From Lachnospiraceae bacterium (GTDB taxonomy: Bacteria; Bacillota; Clostridia; Lachnospirales; Lachnospiraceae), in the NCBI GenBank assembly GCA_024696005.1, contig JAILHF010000023.1, forward strand, positions 38,525-102,524: a stretch of 64,000 bases of DNA, read 5' to 3'. Below the pieces are notes generated by a model. It had not been told where the DNA came from and did not search any database. It saw nothing but the letters and a program-made list of their open reading frames with translations. The stretch's first letter is position 1, and every line of letters begins with the position of its first letter. A program made the position numbers and the translations under genes. This document shows, piece after piece, positions 8,973 through 16,358 of the stretch.

Positions 8973-9659
8973 TTATTCCTTTTCAAAACGATATCCGAGT
9001 CCCTTGACCGTTTTGATGATGACCACATCCTTTAGGCCGCCCTGGATCTTATTCCTCAGATTACTGATATGCACCATGATCGTACTGTCATCCGCGAAAT
9101 AGCTGTCTTCCCAGGCATAATCAAAGATCTGCTGCTTGGTATAGATCCTGCCGGGATGTGTCATCAACAGCTCCAATATGCGGTATTCGGTTCCCGTGAG
9201 AGCGATCTGCACGCCTTCCCTAGTCAGAGACCGGGCATCCGTATCCAGCTCCAGTCCGAAGGCCCGGAACTTTTTCCCGCCTTCTTCCTTGTAATCGTAA
9301 TTTCTTCTGAGCTGTGCTTTTACTCTTGCCACAACCTCCATCGGATTAAAAGGCTTGGATATGTAATCATCCGCCCCCAGCTCCAGGCCCAGGATCTTGT
9401 CATAATCCTCGCTCTTTGCCGTGATCATGATGGCCGGAACGTGGGACTGCTCCCGTATCTTTTTCAGCACGCCAAAGCCGTCCAGCCCCGGCATCATCAC
9501 ATCCAGCAGTACCAGATGGGGCTTATTCTCCCGGAACAGCTCCAGGGCCGATATTCCGTTATCGGCCTTGATCAGCTCTATTCCCTCTTTATTCAGGAAC
9601 AATTCCAGGGAATCCAGTATCTCTGTTTCATCATCTGCAGCCAGCACCAGATAGTCCAT
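8973..9659 (-). CDS. OmpR-family response regulator, module B
   Basis: 228 residues with receiver residues in AADDETEI (N-terminal acidic pair), LLDVMMPG (phospho-Asp near 54) and SKPF (Lys near 104), followed by a winged-helix domain with the VHISNLRNKI recognition helix and GLGYRFEKE wing. Three 11-bp direct repeats at 12121-12153, upstream of the first gene of this unit, are the obvious candidate target. It lies between the HExxH protein gene and its cognate kinase, all on the minus strand. Confidence 0.92.
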   Translation of the reverse strand: MDYLVLAADDETEILDSLELFLNKEGIELIKADNGISALELFRENKPHLVLLDVMMPGLDGFGVLKKIREQSHVPAIMITAKSEDYDKILGLELGADDYISKPFNPMEVVARVKAQLRRNYDYKEEGGKKFRAFGLELDTDARSLTREGVQIALTGTEYRILELLMTHPGRIYTKQQIFDYAWEDSYFADDSTIMVHISNLRNKIQGGLKDVVIIKTVKGLGYRFEKE

Positions 9660-9739
9660 ATCCTTCCCCTCTCCATTGCAGCGTTCGTTTCCGAAGCAGC
9701 TTTTCGCTCAGGCTTTTTTCAACCGCCCCGCCCCCTGCC

Positions 9740-10633
9740 TTATTCACAGTAGCGCGCGATCACATCATCCAGGGAGCAGTCAAAGGCGAATGTGCTCTTC
9801 CATTCCGGATCCAGTCCGTCCAGAAGCATGCATTGCAGCATCCCGTGATGATAGTACTTCGAATTTCCTTCTGCATAGCTTGCGGCATTTTTCAGGTAAT
9901 TGTCTTCATACACCGCATCCCCGTTCTCATAGCGGACCACCCTGGATTCGACATAACATGCGCTTCCTTCCGAAAGTTCATAATAGTCCTCCGAGATCTT
10001 TTCCTCCGCACTAAGGAGCTCATCACGCTTCTCCGCGATACGCAGATATTCTAATGCTGTTTGACGGAAATCGCAAGTTTTGTCCGTATCCGCCACCCTT
10101 CCGAGCACCTCAAGTTCCTTTTCATAAAGACTCCTTTTTTCGGGATCCCGGTCAATACGCTCTGCCAGTTCCGTTTCGGAAAGACCGTTATCCGCCGAAT
10201 TCTCCGCAAGGCGGAAACAGCTGTTCTGATAAGCGTGGAAGCTTTCGTGCCAGATCACCGCAGACAGCTGCTCATGTGCCCCTGTTGCGATCCAGGTCTC
10301 ATATACCGGAACCACCACCTCATATTCATCCCCATTCGGATAAATACTGCCTACCAGGCCTTCATAAACCGCTTCCCGTTCCGTGATCTCCATTTCTCCG
10401 TTCCGGTAGTCAATGACAAAATCCTTTTCCCCGTTTGAAAAAGCCGTTTTATAATCCAGGGGAGAAAATCCCGGAAAGCCCAGATCGCCAAGCTCCTTTC
10501 GATCCTCGATCACCCGTTCATATTCCTTTCTGTCATCTTCCTTAAGTCCCTTTTCTGTTGTGGCAAATCCGGCCGTAAGCAGTGCTGCTCCCGTCAGGAA
10601 ATATACGATCATTCCGATTGTTCTTTTTTTCAT
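9740..10633 (-). CDS. Membrane-anchored putative zinc metallopeptidase (HExxH), module B
   Basis: A 297-residue protein with one N-terminal hydrophobic segment (residues about 5-24) that is either an uncleaved signal anchor or a signal peptide. Zinc-type motifs are visible: IWHESFHAYQ (His129, Glu130, His133) and, about 90 residues later, SEGSACYVES, whose Glu222 could be the third ligand of a gluzincin. I placed the start at MKKRTIG because AGGAAG precedes it and the gap to the upstream permease is then 5 bp. It lies inside an ABC/two-component operon, so it may process or destroy the peptide the module responds to. Proteolysis is inferred from motifs only. Confidence 0.7.
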   Translation of the reverse strand: MKKRTIGMIVYFLTGAALLTAGFATTEKGLKEDDRKEYERVIEDRKELGDLGFPGFSPLDYKTAFSNGEKDFVIDYRNGEMEITEREAVYEGLVGSIYPNGDEYEVVVPVYETWIATGAHEQLSAVIWHESFHAYQNSCFRLAENSADNGLSETELAERIDRDPEKRSLYEKELEVLGRVADTDKTCDFRQTALEYLRIAEKRDELLSAEEKISEDYYELSEGSACYVESRVVRYENGDAVYEDNYLKNAASYAEGNSKYYHHGMLQCMLLDGLDPEWKSTFAFDCSLDDVIARYCE

Positions 10634-10638
10634 TTGAT

Positions 10639-11394
10639 TCACGCTTCCTTTCTTCTGAAGAATAAGATACCGATACCTGCGATCCATACTACGATCATTC
10701 CCATGATGATCACATGTACATCCACCGGATTTCCCTGCGCCAGGTTCCCGCCCTGTCTGCTCAAGCCCGCCAGATCCGGGAACAGACGGATCACTCTCTT
10801 CATGATCGTCCCACCCGCTCCGGTAAGGACTGCCGCCAGAAGGATCAGAATGTTCCGGAAAGCACCTCCGGCAAAAAGAATGATCATGATCACTCCGCTG
10901 ACGATGGTCGGAAAAATGATGGAGAGTGCGCTTGCCAGCATGCTGATGATCGCCGTATACAGGAGCATCAGCAGTGCTGCTGCCGCGATCCGTCCCAGCA
11001 TTCCGCTATAGCCGTTTACCACCGCAAATACTGCCATGGTCGCATAAAGGATCAGTCCGGAGATCCAGGATACCGCCACATTCCCGATGGCCAGGCTCAT
11101 GTGATAGCGGCTCTGGCTGATCCCCCTGGACCAGATCAGATGGCTGGTCCGTCTCTCGTACTCATTCGGCACCGTAGTCAGGGACATGGCAAGTGCAATG
11201 GCTCCGCTCAGAAAATTCACCACATGGATCAGGATCGGGATCAGTACATAGTAATCCTTGATCTGTCTGCCGCCGATCGTAAGGCTCCCCATATCGGACG
11301 AGAAGATCATCACCACCAGGACACCGAGTACGGTAGTAATATAGAGCATCTTCTTCCGGATCTTTTCTTTTATCACATTTAAGCTGATTTCCAT
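10639..11394 (-). CDS. ABC-2 type transporter permease, module B
   Basis: A 251-residue protein with six hydrophobic stretches (about 15-35, 47-70, 98-125, 135-165, 170-190, 220-245). The ATPase gene ends 4 bp upstream of its start, and the HExxH gene begins 5 bp downstream of its end. The loop PNEYERRTSHLIWSRGISQ matches the basic cytoplasmic loop of ABC-2 permeases. As the only permease here it would act as a homodimer with the ATPase at 11399-12073. Substrate unknown. Confidence 0.85.
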   Translation of the reverse strand: MEISLNVIKEKIRKKMLYITTVLGVLVVMIFSSDMGSLTIGGRQIKDYYVLIPILIHVVNFLSGAIALAMSLTTVPNEYERRTSHLIWSRGISQSRYHMSLAIGNVAVSWISGLILYATMAVFAVVNGYSGMLGRIAAAALLMLLYTAIISMLASALSIIFPTIVSGVIMIILFAGGAFRNILILLAAVLTGAGGTIMKRVIRLFPDLAGLSRQGGNLAQGNPVDVHVIIMGMIVVWIAGIGILFFRRKEA

Positions 11395-11398
11395 TTCT

Positions 11399-12073
11399 TC
11401 ATTCCTCCCCTACCAGTCTGATGAATTTATCTTCCAGGCTTTCGTGACTCACACCGTTTGTCCAGCTGTCGATGACCTTTCCCTTTTTCATGATCACGCC
11501 CCTGTCGCAGATCGCTTCGATGTCGTGCAGGATGTGGGAATTGATGATGATGGTCTTGCCTCTTTCCTTCAGTTTCCGCAAAAGCTCCAGATTATGCTTT
11601 CTCCCCAGTGCATCCAGTCCCGCCGTAGGCTCATCCAGGATCAGTAGGTCCGGATCCGCGATCAACGCCTGGGCCAGTGCAAGTCGCTGTATCATGCCCT
11701 TGGAATAATCCTTGACTCTCGTCCGGTTATCTTCCAGACCGACCGTATCCAGCAGCTCCTCCAGATACTCCTTATCCTTTTTTCTGCCCTCTATCCCCGC
11801 GTAGTAACGCATGACCTCCATGGCACTCAGATACGGCGGAAAGTACGGCGTCTCGGGGGAATATCCGCTCTTTACGCCATCCGCGATCTCTATCTTTCCG
11901 GAGCTTGGCTTCGCCAGTCCGAGGATCATCTTGATGGTGGTGGTCTTTCCGGCCCCGTTCGCTCCCAGCAGGGCAAAAACTTCACCTTTTCCGATGCTGA
12001 AAGACAAAGCATCCACTACCGTTTTGTCTTTGTAGCTTTTCGTAACATTTTCCAGCTTCAGTATTTCGTTCAT
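11399..12073 (-). CDS. ABC transporter ATP-binding protein, module B
   Basis: An ATPase of about 224 residues with Walker A GANGAGKTT, signature YSKGMIQRL, Walker B LLILDEPTAGLD and SHIL. It is a minimal nucleotide-binding domain without the C-terminal extension of the module A ATPase. The start MNEILKLEN was chosen because GGGAGG lies 8 nt upstream; in-frame codons further upstream belong to the leader. It is the first gene of the module B unit, and three phased direct repeats sit 50-80 bp upstream. Confidence 0.92.
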   Translation of the reverse strand: MNEILKLENVTKSYKDKTVVDALSFSIGKGEVFALLGANGAGKTTTIKMILGLAKPSSGKIEIADGVKSGYSPETPYFPPYLSAMEVMRYYAGIEGRKKDKEYLEELLDTVGLEDNRTRVKDYSKGMIQRLALAQALIADPDLLILDEPTAGLDALGRKHNLELLRKLKERGKTIIINSHILHDIEAICDRGVIMKKGKVIDSWTNGVSHESLEDKFIRLVGEE

Positions 12074-12120
12074 CTTTCTTACCTCCCTTACAGTTGCCAT
12101 CATAGCTCTCCGGGCTTAAT

Positions 12121-12153
12121 TGCTCTTAAAGCGAACCTAAAGATAAGCTGAAG
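12121..12153 (-). promoter_or_regulatory. Three 11-bp direct repeats, candidate OmpR-type operator for module B
   Basis: Reading the minus strand, CTTCAG, CTTTAG and CTTTAA begin at 12153, 12142 and 12131, exactly 11 bp apart. This is the geometry of OmpR/PhoB-family binding sites. They lie 50-80 bp upstream of the first gene of the module B operon. The CTTTAG half-site recurs with the same spacing upstream of the module D transporter (44308-44324). Confidence 0.6.
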
Positions 12154-12185
12154 ATATGGATTTCCTTACGGGAATGCCGCAAACG

Positions 12186-12218
12186 AAAAAAACACCTCCG
12201 TCGACAACAACGGAGGCG
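12186..12218 (-). terminator. Rho-independent terminator after the LUD-domain gene
   Basis: On the minus strand a 9-bp stem (12218-12210 with 12201-12193, one G-U pair) and an 8-nt loop are followed by seven T residues (12192-12186). It lies about 70 bp after the stop of the LUD gene and isolates the module B operon from upstream transcription. Confidence 0.85.
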
Positions 12219-12285
12219 CTGTTTCTGACTCTATGCTTTTTGGGGGCCCCGGTGAATCTTTAGAAGAAAGATTCTTTCCGCATGA

Positions 12286-12915
12286 TCAGAATCCCAGATC
12301 GTCATTTACCAGGATCACGTTGATACGCCCCTCATGGCGGGAAAACCTCGTGATCAGGAACTGACAGCAGATCGTGTCCGGCGACTTGCAGTTCATGCAG
12401 CTTCCTGTTTCCGCACAGGGCGTGGAAAGCCCGAAACGCTGCGCATTGATCGGAGCCGCCACATTCCTGGCCCGCTTCATTGCCGCATCCACATCACTGC
12501 AGACCTTGTTCATGCCAACGATGAACAGAACCTTTTTCGGCCCCTGGGCGATGGCGGACACACGGTTTGAATTTCCGTCGATATTGATGATCACGCCGTC
12601 TTCGGTGATGGCATTTGCGCTCGAAAGGAAAACATCCGCATCATAAGCCTGCAGCATGGCCGCTCTCTTATCTTCGGCCTTGTCACGGTCGATGAAACGG
12701 TATTTCGGATCCTGCACGGCATCCACCAGTCCGATCTCCCTGGCGCTCATGCAGCCGCCCATGGCAATGCTGCTCCCCTCCGGGATCAGCTCCAGCGCCT
12801 TCTTCAAGGCCGCCTCGCGGTCTTCGGCATAATACGCGTCCATGTTCCGGCTTTTAAGGCCTTTGATCACCTTGTAGGCCAGCAGCTCGTTCCGTTTTCT
12901 CCTGTTCTCTTCCAT
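12286..12915 (-). CDS. LUD-domain protein (LutC/YkgG-like)
   Basis: 209 residues spanning a single LUD domain. Recognisable features are the IPEGSSIAMGGCMSAREIG loop near 42-60, the DVFLSSANAITEDGVIINIDG strand-turn near 95-115, VLFIVGMNKV near 128-137 and a Cys cluster CAETGSCMNC...DTICC near 165-185. The family includes LutC of the lactate-oxidation complex, but no lutA or lutB is nearby. Stand-alone LUD proteins with this Cys cluster are common in Clostridia and have unclear roles. It is transcribed alone, ending in a good terminator. Confidence 0.85.
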   Translation of the reverse strand: MEENRRKRNELLAYKVIKGLKSRNMDAYYAEDREAALKKALELIPEGSSIAMGGCMSAREIGLVDAVQDPKYRFIDRDKAEDKRAAMLQAYDADVFLSSANAITEDGVIINIDGNSNRVSAIAQGPKKVLFIVGMNKVCSDVDAAMKRARNVAAPINAQRFGLSTPCAETGSCMNCKSPDTICCQFLITRFSRHEGRINVILVNDDLGF

Positions 12916-12933
12916 ACGCTCCTCCTTCCCTGC

Positions 12934-14304
12934 TTACAGCAGCATCTCATTCAGGCTTCTGATATGGTTTTTGCGGGTCGAGGTGACAATGACGCGGTCA
13001 CCCTTGCGGATATCGGTATTGCCGGAAGGGATGATCAGCTCGCCGCCCCGAAGGATCCCGGCGACCAGAACATCCTTTTTCAGCCGGAAGCTCTTGTCGC
13101 GGAAAAGCTTCCCCAGACATTTGAAATCCTCATCCGCAGGCAGCTCCATGATCTCCGCCATTCCGTCCGCAAGCAGATAAAACTTGCCGATATCCTTGCC
13201 CGAATCGGCCGCCTCATGGCTGCGCAGGAAACGCATGGCCTTCAGGGCAGACGACTCCGCCGGAGACACGGTGATGTCGATGTTGACCTTATGCAGCAGC
13301 TTTACATGCTCGGGCCTGTCCACTCGCGTTATGATGGAAGGGACATTGCAGGACCAGGCATACATGCTGATCACCAGATTGGTCTCGTCATGATTGGTCA
13401 GCGAAACGATCATGTCCGATCCGGAAACCTTTTCCTCCTCGAGGATCTCGAGGGTATCGCCGTCGGCATAGGCGACGTTGATCTCCGGGTACTGCTCCAT
13501 GAGCTGTCTGCAGCGGACGGGATCGTGCTCCAGGATCGTGATGTCGCAATGCCCCTTTTTCTTCAGCATCCCCATAAGGTAATCGCAGGTCGTGCTGCCG
13601 CCGACGATCACGATCTTTTTCGCCTTGCTGCGCAGTATCCCCAGCTTTACCAAAGATTCATCCAGATCCCTGCGGGCCATGACGATATTGACGTTATCCC
13701 CGGTATCCAGGATGAAATCGCCGCGCGGGATATAAAGCTTTCCTCCCCGCAGCACGCTGACGACCAGGATATCCATCCCGACAGACTGTTTGATGTCGAG
13801 CAGGGAACGGCCCTTCAGCACACTGTCATCCAGAATGCTCACATTCAGGATTTGCAGCTTATCCCCCCAGAAGCCCTCGAGCTTGGTAAAACCGGGCATC
13901 CCCATATTGTGAAAGATCTCTTCCGCCACATCCGGACGGGGTTTCATAAAGAAATCGATATGATACTCTTTTTTCAGTTCCTCCGCTTCCCGCACAAATT
14001 CCGGGGAAAGGATACGGGCTGCCGCAAAACGGGTCCCGAGGGCCTTTGCCTGCATGCAGCTCAGCAGATTGATCTCGTCGATGTGCGTGAGCGCGACGAT
14101 GGCATCCGCGGTGTCTGCGCCGGCCGCCAGAAGCACCTCCCTGGAAGCCCCGCTGCCGACGATGCCGTTCACGTTATACTTGTCGGTCGCCGCATCGACC
14201 AGTCTGCGGTCCTGATCGATCACCGACACTTCATAGCTCTCGTTATCAAAGGCGCCGAGCAAAAGACTTCCGGTCTGTCCAAGACCGACTATGATGATCT
14301 TCAT
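12934..14304 (-). CDS. trkA: TrkA-type K+ transport regulatory protein (four RCK lobes)
   Basis: 456 residues arranged as RCK_N (1-130), RCK_C (about 140-225), RCK_N (about 230-350) and RCK_C (about 370-456). The first Rossmann motif is IIIVGLGQTGSLLL and the second is IVIVGGSTTCDYLM; the first keeps the Gly-x-Gly-x-x-Gly pattern, the second is degenerate. Such proteins bind NAD(H) or nucleotides and gate ion transporters. Its ATG overlaps the stop of the CPA1 antiporter gene by 4 bp, and no trkH or ktr channel gene is near. Gating of the antiporter is an inference from coupling. Confidence 0.9.
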   Translation of the reverse strand: MKIIIVGLGQTGSLLLGAFDNESYEVSVIDQDRRLVDAATDKYNVNGIVGSGASREVLLAAGADTADAIVALTHIDEINLLSCMQAKALGTRFAAARILSPEFVREAEELKKEYHIDFFMKPRPDVAEEIFHNMGMPGFTKLEGFWGDKLQILNVSILDDSVLKGRSLLDIKQSVGMDILVVSVLRGGKLYIPRGDFILDTGDNVNIVMARRDLDESLVKLGILRSKAKKIVIVGGSTTCDYLMGMLKKKGHCDITILEHDPVRCRQLMEQYPEINVAYADGDTLEILEEEKVSGSDMIVSLTNHDETNLVISMYAWSCNVPSIITRVDRPEHVKLLHKVNIDITVSPAESSALKAMRFLRSHEAADSGKDIGKFYLLADGMAEIMELPADEDFKCLGKLFRDKSFRLKKDVLVAGILRGGELIIPSGNTDIRKGDRVIVTSTRKNHIRSLNEMLL

Positions 14305-15605
14305 GCTTTTTCCCCTTCCGATATTTTCCGTTTGCTGAGCCTGTTCGCTTTATGCTTCTCCAGTGCAAAGTAAACGCGTTTTACCGTGAGTCCCTGTACC
14401 AGTACCGTAAAGAATATGGTCACATACGCCACGTTGGTAAAGATCACATAGACCTCGGGCGGCAGATACTCGGCCGTTTCCAGCGCAAGCGCCATGGAAA
14501 GCCCGCCTTTCAGAGCCGACCAGGTCATCAGCACGACAAATTCCCCGAGGTCGTAATTCCCGGGGATCTTCTTTCCGGTAAGGATGGTGCTGACCAGAAC
14601 ACCTGCCCCCCGGGAAAAGACCAGAATGAGCAGACCCGCGGGAATGACAACGGCCGTAAAGACGCTGAGCTTCATGTCCAGCACCAGCAGGCCGATCATG
14701 ACGAAAAGAATGGAATTCAGGATGTTTTCCAATATCTCCCAGAAATCCCCGTAAAAGTTCTCCGGATCGATGACCGCCGCATTCCTCTTTATGCCTCCCA
14801 TGGCATAGGAGAAATACATGCCGCAGACCACGGACGCGATCACGCCGGAAAAACCGAAATGTTCGCATATCACGTATACCGAGGAAACATCCAGCAGCGA
14901 GATCAGGATGTATCTGACCGGATTGCGCGTCAGCTTCATCAGGCGGAAAAGCACATAGGACACACCAAGCGCCACCGCCACGGCCCCGCCGATCTCTTTG
15001 ATCATCAGCACCGCGAAATTTCCGTCCCCGCTGTGCACGATCAGGGACCGCACAAAGATGAAGAGCGTGACACCCGTTCCGTCATTGAAGAGGGATTCGT
15101 TCTCGATCACCGAGCATACGTTCTTGGACAGGCCGATCTTGTTCAGGATGCCTGTGGCGGCGATGGGATCCGTGGGCGAGACCACACAGCCCAGCAGCAC
15201 GCAGGTCCAGAAATCCATCGGGATATGAAACATAGCCGCCACGCAATAAAACAGCGCACCGTACAAAAACGAAGAAAGCAGCGTGGTCAGCAGGGCCAGA
15301 AGGGAGATCGGACGCAGATTCTTTTTGAACTTCCCCATATTGACCTTGCTCGCGCCGGCAAAAAGCATGAAGCAGAGCATCCCGTCCATCAGATATTCAC
15401 GGAAGCCGAAATCCCCCAGCTTTCCCACGAGAAGGCTGACATTCGTATCCGGGAACAGCAGCTTCACCGCCAGTAATATCAGGGACAGGAGCAGGGAAAA
15501 AAATATGAGTGCTATATCGCTCTGAAGACGAAAGACACGTTCGTTCAGTGTTCCGATGACAACGATATAAGCCAGGATTATGATCAAAAACATCAAAATG
15601 CTCAT
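14301..15605 (-). CDS. CPA1-family monovalent cation/proton antiporter (NhaP-like)
   Basis: A 434-residue polytopic protein with about 12 hydrophobic segments. The CPA1 core is clear: SPTDPIAATGIL near 147-158 and ENESLFNDGTGV near 172-183, with the paired Asn-Asp that binds the ion. It exchanges Na+ or K+ for H+ across the membrane. Its start lies only 7 nt after a TATAAT box and has no Shine-Dalgarno sequence, suggesting a leaderless message. The downstream trkA-like gene overlaps it by 4 bp. Confidence 0.92.
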   Translation of the reverse strand: MSILMFLIIILAYIVVIGTLNERVFRLQSDIALIFFSLLLSLILLAVKLLFPDTNVSLLVGKLGDFGFREYLMDGMLCFMLFAGASKVNMGKFKKNLRPISLLALLTTLLSSFLYGALFYCVAAMFHIPMDFWTCVLLGCVVSPTDPIAATGILNKIGLSKNVCSVIENESLFNDGTGVTLFIFVRSLIVHSGDGNFAVLMIKEIGGAVAVALGVSYVLFRLMKLTRNPVRYILISLLDVSSVYVICEHFGFSGVIASVVCGMYFSYAMGGIKRNAAVIDPENFYGDFWEILENILNSILFVMIGLLVLDMKLSVFTAVVIPAGLLILVFSRGAGVLVSTILTGKKIPGNYDLGEFVVLMTWSALKGGLSMALALETAEYLPPEVYVIFTNVAYVTIFFTVLVQGLTVKRVYFALEKHKANRLSKRKISEGEKA

Positions 15606-15612
15606 AGATGCG

Positions 15613-15641
15613 ATTATACCATATTACAGGGAGGAAGACAA
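15613..15641 (-). promoter_or_regulatory. Sigma-A promoter of the antiporter/trkA operon, apparently leaderless
   Basis: Minus-strand TTGTCT (15641-15636), 17-bp spacer, TATAAT (15618-15613). The antiporter ATG begins 8 nt after the -10 box, where transcription would normally start. Confidence 0.65.
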
Positions 15642-15648
15642 ACCCGCC

Positions 15649-16290
15649 TCAGCCCCTGATCATCTTCATGTATTCGGAATAGGAGATATATTCTCCGCCC
15701 ATGCTCTCCAGAAAATCCGTATGGAACTGGCAGTCGATCATGCCGAAGCCTTTCTCCCTCAGGCGTTCCGCCAACAGGACCAGTGCAATCTTGGAACCGT
15801 TCTCGTGATCGGAATACATGCTCTCTCCGAAGAAATTGTTCCCGATGACCACTCCGTACAGGCCTCCGGCGATCACGCCGTCCACTTCGGCTTCCAGCGC
15901 CGCGGCATTTCCCCGTTTGTTGAGCTCGGCATAAGCCTGCTCCATGTCATCGGTGATCCAGGTTCCCTCGTTTTCCTCACGTTTCATCCTGCAGCGGTGC
16001 ATGGTATCCGAAAAATCCCGTTCGCAAACGGCATTTACTTCATGCTTCTTCATGTATTTCGCAAGGGAATGCGATACATGGATGTTTTCCGGCCGGATGA
16101 TGTAGCGCTCACGAGGGCACCACCACAGGATCGGTTCCCCTTCCCCGTACCAGGGAAAGATCCCCTGGGAATAAGCCAGGATCAGCCTCTCGGGGCGCAG
16201 GTCACCGCCCACTGCCAGCAGGCCGTTCTCCTCTGCCAGCAAGGGATTGGGAAAATCGATGCGGTTTTCATCCAGCTTATAGATCGGCAT
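15649..16290 (-). CDS. aat: Leucyl/phenylalanyl-tRNA--protein transferase
   Basis: 213 residues with family motifs FPNPLLAEENGLLAVGGDL near 13-31, LAYSQGIFPWY near 37-47, WWCPRERYII near 55-64 and HFTDFL-like FHTDFLESMGGEYIS near the C-terminus. The enzyme adds Leu or Phe from charged tRNA to proteins with N-terminal Arg or Lys, marking them for ClpS/ClpAP in the N-end rule. The start was set at MPIYKLDEN, 8 nt after AGGAG. It is a single gene with its own promoter. No clpS is in the window. Confidence 0.93.
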   Translation of the reverse strand: MPIYKLDENRIDFPNPLLAEENGLLAVGGDLRPERLILAYSQGIFPWYGEGEPILWWCPRERYIIRPENIHVSHSLAKYMKKHEVNAVCERDFSDTMHRCRMKREENEGTWITDDMEQAYAELNKRGNAAALEAEVDGVIAGGLYGVVIGNNFFGESMYSDHENGSKIALVLLAERLREKGFGMIDCQFHTDFLESMGGEYISYSEYMKMIRG

Positions 16291-16308
16291 GTTCGGGCTC
16301 CTGATGAA

Positions 16309-16337
16309 ATTATAATATACACAGCCCCATATGACAA
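16309..16337 (-). promoter_or_regulatory. Sigma-A promoter of aat
   Basis: Minus-strand TTGTCA (16337-16332), 17-bp spacer, TATAAT (16314-16309), followed 8 nt later by the AGGAG ribosome site of aat. Confidence 0.75.
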
Positions 16338-16358
16338 GCAACATCGCCTTCCGTGCCC

